The position numbers were made by a program, and so were the translations under genes. From positions 1 to 63,999 of the forward strand of contig NZ_JAFWOM010000163.1 in NCBI RefSeq assembly GCF_017545445.1: DNA of 63,999 bases, in the 5' to 3' direction. This DNA comes from Fibrobacter sp. GTDB lineage: Bacteria; Fibrobacterota; Fibrobacteria; Fibrobacterales; Fibrobacteraceae. Of this stretch, positions 38,458 to 47,337 are shown in pieces (position 1 is the first letter of the stretch; each line of letters starts with the position of its first letter). Below the pieces are notes generated by a model that saw only the letters and a program-made list of their open reading frames with translations, was not told where the DNA came from and made no database searches.

Positions 38458-39600
38458 ATGGCTGAAAAAAGAGATTATTACGAAGTTTTGGGCGTCGGCA
38501 AGGACGCAAGTGCTGATGAAATCAAGCACGCTTATAAGAAGCTTGCTATCAAGTACCATCCGGACAAGAATCCGGGCGACAAGGAAGCTGAAGAAAAGTT
38601 CAAAGAAGCTGCCGAAGCTTACGACGTGCTCTCTAATCCCGAAAAGCGCAAGAACTACGACCAGTTCGGCTTTAACGCTCCTGGTGGCGGTTTTGGCGGT
38701 GGCGGATTCGGTGGTGCCGGCTTCGACCTCAACGATATCTTCAGCCAGTTTGGCGATATCTTTGGTGGCGGTTTTGGTTTCGGAGGCGGTGGCCGCAGAA
38801 GTTCTCGCAAGGCAGGGCCTCCGCGTGGAAACGATTTGCAGATCAAGGTAGCTCTCAGTTACAAGGAAATCTTCGATGGTTGCACCAAGAAGGTTCGTCT
38901 AAAACGCTATACGCCGTGTACGGAATGTAACGGCAAGGGCGGTACGAATGTCAAGGAATGTAGCACCTGCCACGGTACGGGTCGCGTGCGTCGCGTGTCG
39001 GGCGGATTCTTCCAGATGGTTTCCGAAAGCGCTTGCCCCAATTGCGGAGGCACTGGCGAAGTAATTGCCAATCCATGCTCTCACTGCCACGGCGAAGGCC
39101 GCATCCAGGAAAGCGAAGAAATATCCATCAAGATTCCGGCTGGCGTAAGCGAAGGGCAGTACCTGAACCTCCGTGGCGAAGGCAACTGCGGTCCGCGCGG
39201 TGGCGCTTGCGGCGACTTGCTTGTCGTAATTGCCGAAAAGCCGGACGATTTCTTCAGCCGCGAAGGCGACGATTTGCATTGCGAAGTCAAGGTTCCGGTC
39301 CACAAGCTGGTGCTTGGCGGCACACAGCGTATCCCGACCATCAGCGGTGACGAAATCCAGATCAAGATTGCCGCTGGCACTCAAGCCGGTAGCGTTCTCC
39401 GTCTGCGCGATCAGGGCCTCTACCCGCTCAAGAAACAGGGCGACCGCGGAAGTCTCTACGTGCAAATTGGCGTCGATATTCCGAAGGACATCTCTCGCGA
39501 AGAGAAGGAGCTTTACCAGAAGCTTGCCGATCTCCGTCATGACAGGGAAACCGCACAGGAAGAAAGTTTCTTGGAAAAAATGAAGAATCTGTTCAAATAA
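38458..39600 (+). CDS. dnaJ: Chaperone DnaJ (Hsp40)
   Basis: 380 residues. J domain with HPD at residues 34-36, Gly/Phe-rich linker (GGGFGGGGFGGAGF), four zinc-binding repeats CTECNGKG, CSTCHGTG, CPNCGGTG, CSHCHGEG, then the C-terminal client-binding domains. It delivers clients to DnaK and stimulates its ATPase. The ATG follows a GAAGG ribosome site that lies in a small hairpin (ATGCC-GAA-GGCAT); this could modulate translation, though it may be only part of the repeat element upstream. Confidence 0.97.
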   Translation: MAEKRDYYEVLGVGKDASADEIKHAYKKLAIKYHPDKNPGDKEAEEKFKEAAEAYDVLSNPEKRKNYDQFGFNAPGGGFGGGGFGGAGFDLNDIFSQFGDIFGGGFGFGGGGRRSSRKAGPPRGNDLQIKVALSYKEIFDGCTKKVRLKRYTPCTECNGKGGTNVKECSTCHGTGRVRRVSGGFFQMVSESACPNCGGTGEVIANPCSHCHGEGRIQESEEISIKIPAGVSEGQYLNLRGEGNCGPRGGACGDLLVVIAEKPDDFFSREGDDLHCEVKVPVHKLVLGGTQRIPTISGDEIQIKIAAGTQAGSVLRLRDQGLYPLKKQGDRGSLYVQIGVDIPKDISREEKELYQKLADLRHDRETAQEESFLEKMKNLFK

Positions 39601-39601
39601 G

Positions 39602-39656
39602 ACGAAAGACGAGAGAAACGCGGCACTTCGTGCCTTTGAGGTATGAGGTTGTTCGC
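39602..39656. repeat. Short heptamer-armed element after dnaJ
   Basis: AAGACGA-AAGACGA begins right after the dnaJ stop, then the hairpin GGCAC-TTC-GTGCC, then GAGGTAT-GAGGTTG. Same architecture as the larger elements near 38.2, 53.8, 56.9 and 59.3 kb, with only two heptamers per arm. Confidence 0.6.
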
Positions 39657-39682
39657 AGTTTACACACTCATTGAAAAATTAT

Positions 39683-39709
39683 CCCGGACAGCGATGTCCG
39701 GGAGTTTTT
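39683..39709 (+). terminator. Rho-independent terminator after dnaJ
   Basis: CCCGGACA-GCGA-TGTCCGGG, an 8-bp perfect stem with a four-base loop, then AGTTTTTG. Confidence 0.88.
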
Positions 39710-39745
39710 GTATATTATTTTCAAAATGCGATTTTGGAATTTTAT

Positions 39746-40393
39746 ATGAAAAAAGTTTTCATTATAGCTTTACTTTTTTTGACAACATCGGCATTTTGCG
39801 ATATTCGTGGTAAACGAAGCGAATCGTATTCTGGTGAACTGGTCTATATCTCAGGAGGTTATTCCCAATCCTTAAAAGGGACTACTCCTGTAGGTGATTT
39901 AAGCATTGGAATGTCCTTCTATCCTTTTGACAGTTATGGGCTGCAAGTGGGAATAGATTTCCTCCATTTCCAAATTGCACCCACGGATCGCTTCCAGACT
40001 GTATCTGACGAATCATTGCTCCAATTACCGAGTTTACTCCTTGCACTTCCATTTTCTTTATCTTATTCAAAAGAAAACGAAATAATAATTGAACGGTATT
40101 TTTACATCGCTGGAATCATGTCTTTTCTAATGCATGGCTCACTCTATTTTCCCATATTACCTAACGACTGGTTTGGCGTCATCAACAAGCATCGATTTGT
40201 AACAGAAACCATTACTAAGGGTTTTCACAGGGAAAGCTTTACATTCCAAAATAATTTAGGCCTCAGAGCCAATATTTATCTGGATGATGATATTAGCCGG
40301 ATAATTGTAGATGGAGGGATTCGTTTCGAGAAGAACTTTAGCCGCGATCTCGAGAAGAAATGGTTTCTGCAAATCGGATATACAAGTTTCTAA
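39746..40393 (+). CDS. Predicted small outer-membrane or periplasmic beta-strand protein
   Basis: 215 residues from the ATG at 39746, chosen because it begins a clean signal peptide (MKKVFIIALLFLTTSAFC); an upstream in-frame start would bury it and overlap the dnaJ terminator. The mature part alternates strands and turns (VYISGGYSQSLKG, LSIGMSFYPFDSYGLQVGIDF, NNLGLRANIYLDDD) and ends FLQIGYTSF, a plausible last strand of an 8-stranded barrel. No family recognised. It is more AT-rich than the chaperone genes before it. Convergent with the broken YkgJ-type gene, whose remnant ends 13 bases downstream. Confidence 0.65.
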   Translation: MKKVFIIALLFLTTSAFCDIRGKRSESYSGELVYISGGYSQSLKGTTPVGDLSIGMSFYPFDSYGLQVGIDFLHFQIAPTDRFQTVSDESLLQLPSLLLALPFSLSYSKENEIIIERYFYIAGIMSFLMHGSLYFPILPNDWFGVINKHRFVTETITKGFHRESFTFQNNLGLRANIYLDDDISRIIVDGGIRFEKNFSRDLEKKWFLQIGYTSF

Positions 40394-40405
40394 AAGTGAT
40401 ATTTA

Positions 40406-40887
40406 CTAAAGATAAATTATCGGAAAACCATCGCGGTATTTTTTGATGATTTCCGGATGCGCTTTAGCGTACTCAAAAATTTTTTCGCCGAGTCCATTCT
40501 TTACAAGTTCTATCAGCTCGCGCCGGGGCGTTGCGCCGATAGAGGGCATGTAGGCGTGAGCGCGATGACGAGTTCACCATCCTTGTCCATAATGCGGAGC
40601 GGCCAGATGGAACAGTCAAAAGGTTTATCTTCTGCTTTCAGGATACAGCCTTTGTGCGGATTGAGGAAGGTACAAGGAACTTCTTCTTCGGTGTCGTCGG
40701 TGCGGTAGCCGCCAAGGACAATTTGACAGTCGCGGAACTCCCCCATTACGCCGTATTCGTTCGGATGGCTGAGTTTTTCGACAACTTCGGGAGGGAAAAG
40801 CTGAGTTTCCCAAAGGCTCTGCCGCCGGAAAGAACAGCAGAACTTGCATGATGCACAGGATTGTTTTGAGAGGATGGAAGAAAGCAT
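40406..40887 (-). pseudogene. YkgJ-type cysteine-cluster protein, frameshifted
   Basis: The intact 5' part (from 40887) encodes 124 residues with CASCKFCC and CSIWPLRI, the CxxCxxCC zinc/iron-chelating motif of the YkgJ family (PF03692), then stops at 40513. Shifting frame at the GGG run near 40544-40546 yields SIGATPRRELIELVKNGLGE and ends at 40406 with a YRDGFPIIYL terminus. One base is missing relative to a 160-residue protein. The Cys cluster lies before the break, so a truncated but metal-binding product is possible. Confidence 0.72.
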
Positions 40888-40909
40888 TTGTTTTTATATG
40901 TTATGGATT

Positions 40910-41965
40910 CTATCGGCACTTCGTGCCCCCAGAATGACATGTTACATGAGTTTTGTCTAAAATCGTCAGCGGATAGTACGAAAGTTTCGCTTTGCGGAGG
41001 CCTTCGATGTTGATGTCCTCTTCACGATTGATGAGTTTCGCTCCAACAGCCACAAGGCTCTCGGCAAACAACCTGTTGATGATCGCATAGCCGCCATTGA
41101 CCGCATATTCGCCGATGACTTTTTCGAAATGAATATCCCAAACTCCGGGCGTGATTTCGGAAGCCAAAGTCATACCGACCGGTTTTTCATCAACATAAAG
41201 CAAATCGCCTTTCATACCGAGTTCCTCGAAATTTTGTAAAGCCTCTTGGATGGCACAGAATTCCATCAAACGGGACTTTTCGTCTTCGGAGTATTCCGCC
41301 CAAGCAGGCTGTTCGCATTCATTGACAGAATCGAAAACGTTTTCACGATTCGAATTGCTCAGCCCTCCCGCCATGCCGCTGTTCAGCCAAGCCTTTTCTA
41401 CTTCGAGTGCTTCAGCGATATTTTCGCAAGCGATTTTTCGCAGTTCGTAATGAGCATAAGTACGGCTGAATTTCGAAATATGGTTGCGTTTTTTGCGATA
41501 GGTGTTCCCAGGTAAATCAGCAAGACTTTCGGCAGAATAGATGTAGTCGCTATCGCCACGGTTATACTCGAAATGCAATACAGGCTCCTCACTCGCCCCC
41601 GCATTTGCAAAATACTCCCGCAAAATCTGCGAACGAGGCTCATCGACAAGGCAAAATTCCAGCGGACGACCCGATTCGTGCGCTTCATCGACAATCAGCT
41701 CAAGCGCCTTGAACGGGTCGCCAGCTCCTAGCGGGAATGCATAGCCCCGGCGGCTCCCTCCCCCATTGTAGTACCGGAATAGGAAACCATCTTGCAGGGC
41801 TACCTGCGTGCCGTATTTTTTGCGGAGCAAATAGATGTTCGCGAAGCCGGCGTCGCTTCCTGTATAACCAGACGCCGCCACCGCTAAAGCGACAGCGGAT
41901 CTGTCCGAAAGTTCTGGAGTCCTGAAATCAAGAGTCATAAAGAGGCTAGCGAATTCATATTTCAC
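40910..41965 (-). CDS. DUF2156-like (lysyl-phosphatidylglycerol synthase C-domain-like) protein
   Basis: 351 residues. Two GNAT-like lobes with YRKKRNHISKF in the middle and REEDINIEGLRKAKLSYYP near the end, the signature of DUF2156 proteins related to the aminoacyl-transfer domain of MprF. Substrate unknown; it lacks the membrane flippase part of MprF. The start is uncertain: GTG at 41965 or the ATG at 41938 (MTLDFRTPEL), which fits family N-termini better. The last about ten codons (TCHSGGTKCR) come from an intergenic repeat that supplies the end of the gene, so the native C-terminus may have been replaced. Confidence 0.8.
   Translation of the reverse strand: MKYEFASLFMTLDFRTPELSDRSAVALAVAASGYTGSDAGFANIYLLRKKYGTQVALQDGFLFRYYNGGGSRRGYAFPLGAGDPFKALELIVDEAHESGRPLEFCLVDEPRSQILREYFANAGASEEPVLHFEYNRGDSDYIYSAESLADLPGNTYRKKRNHISKFSRTYAHYELRKIACENIAEALEVEKAWLNSGMAGGLSNSNRENVFDSVNECEQPAWAEYSEDEKSRLMEFCAIQEALQNFEELGMKGDLLYVDEKPVGMTLASEITPGVWDIHFEKVIGEYAVNGGYAIINRLFAESLVAVGAKLINREEDINIEGLRKAKLSYYPLTILDKTHVTCHSGGTKCR
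40912..40940. repeat. Repeat fragment forming the 3' end of the DUF2156-like gene
   Basis: GGCAC-TTC-GTGCC (40916-40928) is the same 5-3-5 hairpin as in the heptamer elements, followed by CCAGAATGACA, the inverse of the GTCATTCTG word of the interspersed repeat. The gene's stop codon lies at the start of this block. Confidence 0.6.
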
Positions 41966-42060
41966 CTTATATCAATTTAAAATATTTTAGGATTTATTTT
42001 TTTAGAGTAACACTTTTTCACACCTTAGGTGTTCAATAACTAGAAAAAAGGAGTCCAAAA

Positions 42061-42648
42061 GTGAAATACGTCATCTTGAATGCCAGTCCACGTCCCAATA
42101 GCAACATTTGTCAAATGCTGAGCATAGTCCGCAATGAACTGTTGGCTTGTGGAGACAAAGTTTTTTATGTCGATGTCGGCAAACTGCAATTCCGCCCGTG
42201 TACCGGTTGCATGGAATGCCGCAGTACTCACGATTGTATTTTTCCCGAAGATGATGCCAAGGAAGTTTTGCGTTTGGTGCAAGATTGCGACGGACTGATT
42301 GTCGGTTCGCCTTGCTATTGGGGCAACATGACAGGTCAATTGAAAACGTTATTTGACCGCTGGGTTTACGGCATGATGGACCACAGCGAACGCGGTTACC
42401 CGATTCCTTTGTTAAAAGGCAAAAAAGCCGTCATAATCACCACTTGCTCAACGGCCTGGCCGTTCAACATTTTATTCCGGCAGTCGGCGGGGACCGTCCG
42501 CGCTCTCAAGGAAATCCTGTGCTGGAGCGGTTTCAATATTGCGGGTGTACTGCAAAAAGGCGGAACCATCAAGAACAAAGTTCTCACCTCACGCGAAATT
42601 GCAAAGTGCAGAAAATTCGCCAACAAGCTTCACAAAAGTGTTCTTTAA
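42061..42648 (+). CDS. Flavodoxin-fold oxidoreductase with compact Cys cluster (Isf-like)
   Basis: 195 residues from GTG, with AAGGAG about ten bases upstream. N-terminal FMN phosphate loop NASPRPNSNICQML, and VGSPCYWGNMTGQLKTLFDRW, the flavin-binding strand of the NAD(P)H-dependent FMN reductase family. Cys47-X2-Cys50-X2-Cys53-X5-Cys59 is the compact spacing of iron-sulfur flavoproteins, so a 4Fe-4S cluster beside FMN is likely. Probable redox shuttle in an anaerobe; partner unknown. Divergent from the DUF2156-like gene. Confidence 0.85.
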   Translation: MKYVILNASPRPNSNICQMLSIVRNELLACGDKVFYVDVGKLQFRPCTGCMECRSTHDCIFPEDDAKEVLRLVQDCDGLIVGSPCYWGNMTGQLKTLFDRWVYGMMDHSERGYPIPLLKGKKAVIITTCSTAWPFNILFRQSAGTVRALKEILCWSGFNIAGVLQKGGTIKNKVLTSREIAKCRKFANKLHKSVL

Positions 42649-42683
42649 AAAGCTTTAAACACGACTCTCCGTAAGCCCAAGCA

Positions 42684-44690
42684 TCAATAGAACGTTTTAC
42701 GATAAATGTTTTTCCCAGCACTATGGATTTGCACGACATACGGTTTTTGCGCTAACGATGTAACCGGAATCACGGCAGAACCGTCTATTCGCCTACGCAT
42801 CAGGAGCACGCCATTCAGGTCGTGAATCGTGAACTGTAGCGGCGCAGATTTTGCGGACGGCTCAAGGAGCAATGTGCTGACAAGCAAGTCTCCCCCGCGT
42901 TTCGACACAGTCACTTTGGCAAGAGCAGCCGGAGCATTTTGCGAAATGATTTTAGTCTTCCCCGTATCCGGTTCCACGTACGGGTGTTTCGGGTCGTCAA
43001 CGACGACTTTTACCTTGAGGGAACTTTCGCAGCCGTACGGGTTTACGTACGTTCCCGTATAGATACCGCTGATTTGCCATTGCATATTCTTGAAGCGAAC
43101 TTCGCGACCCAAGTAATAGAAGTCGTTCGGACCTTTCCATGTCCAACGGCCACCATCGTAGGGATGCGGGCCTATCACGAGCGAGTCGCCAGGATTTACC
43201 TTGACTTCGGTCGATTCGTTCCAGTCGCCATTGTGAATCTTGACGTAAGAGATTATTTTGCTCTCTTCGCATACTCCGCCTTCAGCACCGTCGATGACCA
43301 TCGTTGTTACAGTGTTGGATTTAGCAGTCATAGATAGCAATTTGTTTGCAGTCACAATATCGGACTGCGGCGTGAGACTGCCGGGAAGTTCAAAACGCAC
43401 AACCTTTGCACTAGCCCCGATTTTAACGAACTTCGTCAAATCAAAATTGTACTTCACATCACTGGAACCGCTGTTACGCACCACAATGACGAGCGCACCG
43501 TCAGGACGCAGGGCGGCAACGGTATTGCCATTGTCACTGTCAATAATGCGCGAACCCGGACGGATGTAACGGCTGAACGCTGCATGCATGTAATAGCGCG
43601 GCATATAAGAGAAGGTCTGCTTTTTGTGGTCTGCTTTGATAGAACGCCAATTTTCAGCGGGGTCCGCAATCTGCCAATCCACCCAGGCCTCAGCCTTCAT
43701 GTCCCGCAAGTCCTGGATAATCACATTCGCCATCCATAAGGCGATATGTTCGTCACCGCTCTTGCTCAATGGACCTGTTTCGGACTGCCAAAGACGCTTG
43801 TCCAAGCCGAAAGCCCTATTATAAAGTTGCTTGCGGTAACTTCCATCGGAATAGCTGTGCGTGTTCACCTGACCCAAATAAGAAAGCGCCTCGGATGAGT
43901 AATTGCCCAGCTGGTCGTGAGCCTGCTTGATGGACGTCTCATCGGCCGCACTCACAGACGTTTCCGGGAAGAGCCCCTTCTTCTTGAGAGCCTTACCCAG
44001 TTCCACAATCATCTTGGACTGGTTGTTCTTGAAACCGCAACCCTCCTGGCCACCGTTCGATTTCCACCAGCCGGCGCTCGGTTCATTGAAAGGCTCGACC
44101 GTACGAAACGTGAGCCCCCATTCTGTCTTGAAATGTAGAGCGACCTCGGAAAGATAATCCGCAAAATCGTCGAAGTAATCTTCTTTCAAGTTGTCGGAAC
44201 CGTCGCTACTGCCCGAGACGCAGCCGCTCTTGGTCATCCACCACGGAGGGGAATTGCTGAACGCCTCGAAGATTGGGTCCTTGACAACCTTATTGAGCCG
44301 AAGGGCCACGCCACGTTGAGCAGGGTCTGCGGTCCAGTCAAAATTGCCTTTTTCCGTGGGCTTGTAACCGGGAACCTTGCCGCCGCCGTCACCTTTCGTG
44401 AGGTGATTGTGACCTGGCTGGTCACCGCCGCCAATGTTGTAACGGAATATATTGTAGCCAAGGCCCGTATCAGGGTCGGCAAGCGCCCCCAGGAACTGGT
44501 CGCGATTGGTTTCGTTCCAAGCGCCAACAAGCTCGGCCCACCAACAAAGGCTAGTGCCCCAGCCTTCGAAAAGCTGGTATTTTTTGCCAGGATCCACAAC
44601 GACTTTCGTCTGTGCATTGGCAGCACCGCATGCCAGTCCTGCCGCAATCATCCAAATCAGTTTACTCGTCACGTTCTCAACCCCATTCAT
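42684..44690 (-). CDS. Secreted GH30 glycosidase (endo-beta-1,6-galactanase-like)
   Basis: 668 residues from the ATG at 44690, preceded by GGAA and followed by a signal peptide (LIWMIAAGLACGAANA); an earlier start would place 27 unlikely residues before it. The barrel has EGWGTSLCWWAELVG, the acid/base Glu203 in VEPFNEPSAGWW and the nucleophile Glu304 in WQSETGPLS, closest to the beta-1,6-galactanase branch of GH30. After the small beta-domain comes an Ig-like module (about residues 450-560) and a C-terminal strand domain (FTIHDLNGVLLMRRR...YRKTFY) like a type IX sorting signal. It should act on side chains of plant arabinogalactan outside the cell or at its surface. Confidence 0.85.
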   Translation of the reverse strand: MNGVENVTSKLIWMIAAGLACGAANAQTKVVVDPGKKYQLFEGWGTSLCWWAELVGAWNETNRDQFLGALADPDTGLGYNIFRYNIGGGDQPGHNHLTKGDGGGKVPGYKPTEKGNFDWTADPAQRGVALRLNKVVKDPIFEAFSNSPPWWMTKSGCVSGSSDGSDNLKEDYFDDFADYLSEVALHFKTEWGLTFRTVEPFNEPSAGWWKSNGGQEGCGFKNNQSKMIVELGKALKKKGLFPETSVSAADETSIKQAHDQLGNYSSEALSYLGQVNTHSYSDGSYRKQLYNRAFGLDKRLWQSETGPLSKSGDEHIALWMANVIIQDLRDMKAEAWVDWQIADPAENWRSIKADHKKQTFSYMPRYYMHAAFSRYIRPGSRIIDSDNGNTVAALRPDGALVIVVRNSGSSDVKYNFDLTKFVKIGASAKVVRFELPGSLTPQSDIVTANKLLSMTAKSNTVTTMVIDGAEGGVCEESKIISYVKIHNGDWNESTEVKVNPGDSLVIGPHPYDGGRWTWKGPNDFYYLGREVRFKNMQWQISGIYTGTYVNPYGCESSLKVKVVVDDPKHPYVEPDTGKTKIISQNAPAALAKVTVSKRGGDLLVSTLLLEPSAKSAPLQFTIHDLNGVLLMRRRIDGSAVIPVTSLAQKPYVVQIHSAGKNIYRKTFY

Positions 44691-44783
44691 AAGTTCCACA
44701 GCGTACCCCGGATACAAGCTCCTATTCAAGTATCTAAAATGACAAACGGGAAACACTCTTCTAAAAATCAATTATTTTACGAA

Positions 44784-44830
44784 AAAAAGGACTGCATAGC
44801 CTGTAAAAATATGGATAAAAAGTCCTTTTT
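44784..44830. promoter_or_regulatory. Ten-bp inverted repeat upstream of the GH30 gene
   Basis: AAAAAGGACT (44784-44793) and AGTCCTTTTT (44821-44830) are perfectly inverted with 27 bases between them. The pair lies about 95-140 bases before the GH30 start and after the Wzc-kinase terminator, so it may be an operator or leader structure. Confidence 0.45.
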
Positions 44831-44854
44831 ATAGGCACGAAAAAAATTGCTCAA

Positions 44855-44883
44855 CAAAAAAAGCCCGCCTTATAAAGGCGAGC
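44855..44883 (-). terminator. Rho-independent terminator after the Wzc-like gene
   Basis: On the minus strand GCTCGCCTT-TATA-AAGGCGGGC forms a stem with one G-U pair, followed by seven Ts. Confidence 0.88.
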
Positions 44884-44906
44884 ATCTTTAAATAAAAATT
44901 TAAGAT

Positions 44907-47075
44907 TTATTCATCTTTCTTGGACTTCTTACCATAAGATCCGTAATGACCATAACCGTAACCATAACCGTAGCCATAACCGTAACCATAGCCATAACCG
45001 GTTCTATGTTCGCAATGGTTCAAAATGAACGCCTTCGGCTTATCGGTATAACGGTTCAAGTTCTGCAAGGATTCCTTGATAGCGTCCATAGAATGCAACC
45101 CATAGTGCAAAACAATGAGGTTGATATCAACTAGAGGCGCAATCATGTAAGCATCAGCCAACAAACTTGTCGGTGGAGTATCAATAATAATCTTATCATA
45201 CTTCGGACGCATTTCATCTATAAGATTTTTAAAACTTTCGCCACGCAGAAGTTCAAATGCGGCCAACTTAAACTTACCCGATTCAAGAATATCGAAATCC
45301 TTAATACCACTCTTTCTATAAACGCATTCTTCGAAGGATCTCTTACCCATGAGAACATCCGTAAGTCCAATATGTGTAAAGCGACAAGAAGCTTTACGCA
45401 TGTCAGCATCAATATACAGAACCTTTTTACCCACAAGAGCAAACGAAGCAGCGAGGTTCAATGACACAAAGCTCTTACCCACGTGAGGAACAAGACCTGC
45501 TACCATGATAACCTGATGTTCCTTGTTCACGTTAAACGAAAAGTCAATTGCAGTAAGAATAGAACGAATCGATTCACTAATCGTGTCTTCCGGATTTTGC
45601 TGCACAAAAATTTGAGCCTTGGAACGAAGTTTGTTCGGATGTTCAGGAACTCTTGCAAGCACGCTAACATTCGTTTCACGTTCAATTTCAGTAACACTAC
45701 GAACGCCATTACGCATCATGCGCATGAGGAATACCCAAAGAATACCAAGCATAAGGAATGCAGCGACAGAACAAATGATAATGTTTATCTTCTTGGGCTT
45801 GCTCGGAATGGAATCCATCTGAGCAAAGTCAACTATACGAACGTTACCCACTTCACCAGCACGGACAATGCGTAACTGCTGGACGTTGTTCAACATGTTC
45901 GTATAAATTTCACTATTAACAGCAACATCTTCCTTAAGACGCGCCACTTCTTGTTGAGTAAGCGGCATCTTTTCAGCATTCTTTTTCAACTTTGCAATTT
46001 CAGCTCTGAGTTTATTCTGCTGCTTAACAATCGTCTGCACATTAGGATGTTCCTCTTTGAACAAACGAGTTGCAGCCTGACGTTGCTGTTCCAATTCCAG
46101 CAACTGCTTTTGCAAATCAGATTCCTTGTGCAAGTGAGCCTGTGTTTCGCCCGTCATATCCACAGAACCGATGCTAAAGCGGTAATCCGCCAAAACTTTT
46201 TCGACACTATCCAATTTAGCTTTGACACCAGGGAGTTGCTTTTCCAAAAATTCAAGAGTCTTTGCAGCTTCGGCACTTCTCATCTCGACATTCTGGCGCA
46301 AATAAGTTCTTGCAATCGTATTAAGGATGGAAGCAGCTCTATCAGAATAATGATGATTGTAGCTTGCTTCAATAATACCCGTTTGTTTGCCTTTTTCACT
46401 GACCTTTAGGGCTTTCTTTAAGTCAGCAATCGTCCTTAATTCGCTATCTTGAGAAAGCCTAAACATCTGGCCAGGCAGCGCAAGCATTTTAGACACGCGA
46501 ATATCAAGAGTATCTCCGCCATAGCCAGCTCTAGCCAATTCGCCAATTTTTGCAGTCAACAAGACCTGCTCGTCAGGAGAAATAACTTCAAATGAATCCA
46601 AAGCAATTGCTCTTGCCATCCATTTTTCTTCACGTGCAATTTCAGGAATGTAAAGCGAATCCAAGTCCATACGCCCTTCACGATGGAAGAAACGATCGCC
46701 AGCCCCCACTGGAGTAGCCTTGAAACAAAGATGTTCAGCATTAACAACATAGTTCAAGACCATACGACTTTTGATAAGTTCTATTTCAGCATCGGCAGGA
46801 CTAGCCACATCAAGAAGTGCACCCATGTCCCCCATAGCCTTGCCAGCCTTGTTACCTTTGACATCTATCTGCAAAAGAACGTCACTCGTAAATTGCGGAC
46901 GAAGCCAATTTGATATGGCAAACCCAATAGCGGCACCACAGAGGACGAACATCAGCAGGGTGAACTTTTTGCCCCAAAGAATCATTATTGCTTCGAGCAA
47001 AGTGATTGTATCGTTAGCCTGAGACGCTTGAGTTGCGACTTGGCCTATAACTTGTTTTTCTTCTTTTTCAGACAT
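44907..47075 (-). CDS. Wzc-type polysaccharide co-polymerase / tyrosine autokinase
   Basis: 722 residues. Wzz domain with a first membrane helix at about 38-56, a long periplasmic coiled coil (KESDLQKQLLELEQQRQAAT), and a second helix (INIICSVAAFLMLGILWVF region). The cytoplasmic kinase has Walker A VPHVGKS (Lys534, Ser535), A' DADMRK (about 556-561) and Walker B IIIDTPP (Asp632). The C-terminus is a Tyr cluster: eight Gly-Tyr dipeptides, then HYG and SYG, ten Tyr in all (about 694-714), before KKSKKDE. In this family these tyrosines are phosphorylated in trans and control chain length and export of capsule or exopolysaccharide. Separated from the ompA gene upstream by a terminator and about 260 bp, so it probably has its own promoter. 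Confidence 0.92.
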   Translation of the reverse strand: MSEKEEKQVIGQVATQASQANDTITLLEAIMILWGKKFTLLMFVLCGAAIGFAISNWLRPQFTSDVLLQIDVKGNKAGKAMGDMGALLDVASPADAEIELIKSRMVLNYVVNAEHLCFKATPVGAGDRFFHREGRMDLDSLYIPEIAREEKWMARAIALDSFEVISPDEQVLLTAKIGELARAGYGGDTLDIRVSKMLALPGQMFRLSQDSELRTIADLKKALKVSEKGKQTGIIEASYNHHYSDRAASILNTIARTYLRQNVEMRSAEAAKTLEFLEKQLPGVKAKLDSVEKVLADYRFSIGSVDMTGETQAHLHKESDLQKQLLELEQQRQAATRLFKEEHPNVQTIVKQQNKLRAEIAKLKKNAEKMPLTQQEVARLKEDVAVNSEIYTNMLNNVQQLRIVRAGEVGNVRIVDFAQMDSIPSKPKKINIIICSVAAFLMLGILWVFLMRMMRNGVRSVTEIERETNVSVLARVPEHPNKLRSKAQIFVQQNPEDTISESIRSILTAIDFSFNVNKEHQVIMVAGLVPHVGKSFVSLNLAASFALVGKKVLYIDADMRKASCRFTHIGLTDVLMGKRSFEECVYRKSGIKDFDILESGKFKLAAFELLRGESFKNLIDEMRPKYDKIIIDTPPTSLLADAYMIAPLVDINLIVLHYGLHSMDAIKESLQNLNRYTDKPKAFILNHCEHRTGYGYGYGYGYGYGYGYGHYGSYGKKSKKDE
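44949..45000 (-). repeat. Hexanucleotide repeat encoding the Gly-Tyr tail of the kinase
   Basis: Alternating ACCATA, ACCGTA and GCCATA units encode eight Gly-Tyr dipeptides. Units are six bases, so gain or loss changes the tyrosine number without a frameshift. Confidence 0.75.
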
Positions 47076-47230
47076 ACCATTTCCTGAGAATTAGGCAAAA
47101 CAATCTAATGTTTTTTGGGTAATGTAGCCTATTTATCACAAAAATAGATTATTTCAATTTATCTGTCATTTAATATTTGTCGTTTTAACAAAAAAAATAA
47201 GAAAATTATACAAAATTCATTTAAAAAAAA

Positions 47231-47266
47231 AGAATCCATAATGCATACACAATATGGATTCTTTTC
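47231..47266. terminator. Bidirectional terminator between ompA and the kinase gene
   Basis: AGAATCCATA and TATGGATTCT pair around a 12-base loop with A and T tracts on both sides. A second stem, GGATGTA...TACATCC with inner CCAAT/ATTGG (47274-47306), lies between it and the ompA stop. Confidence 0.8.
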
Positions 47267-47337
47267 TAAGTGAGGATGTACCCAATCGGAATTATTGGAT
47301 ACATCCATTCCTAACTACTTATAGAGATTGCACGTCC

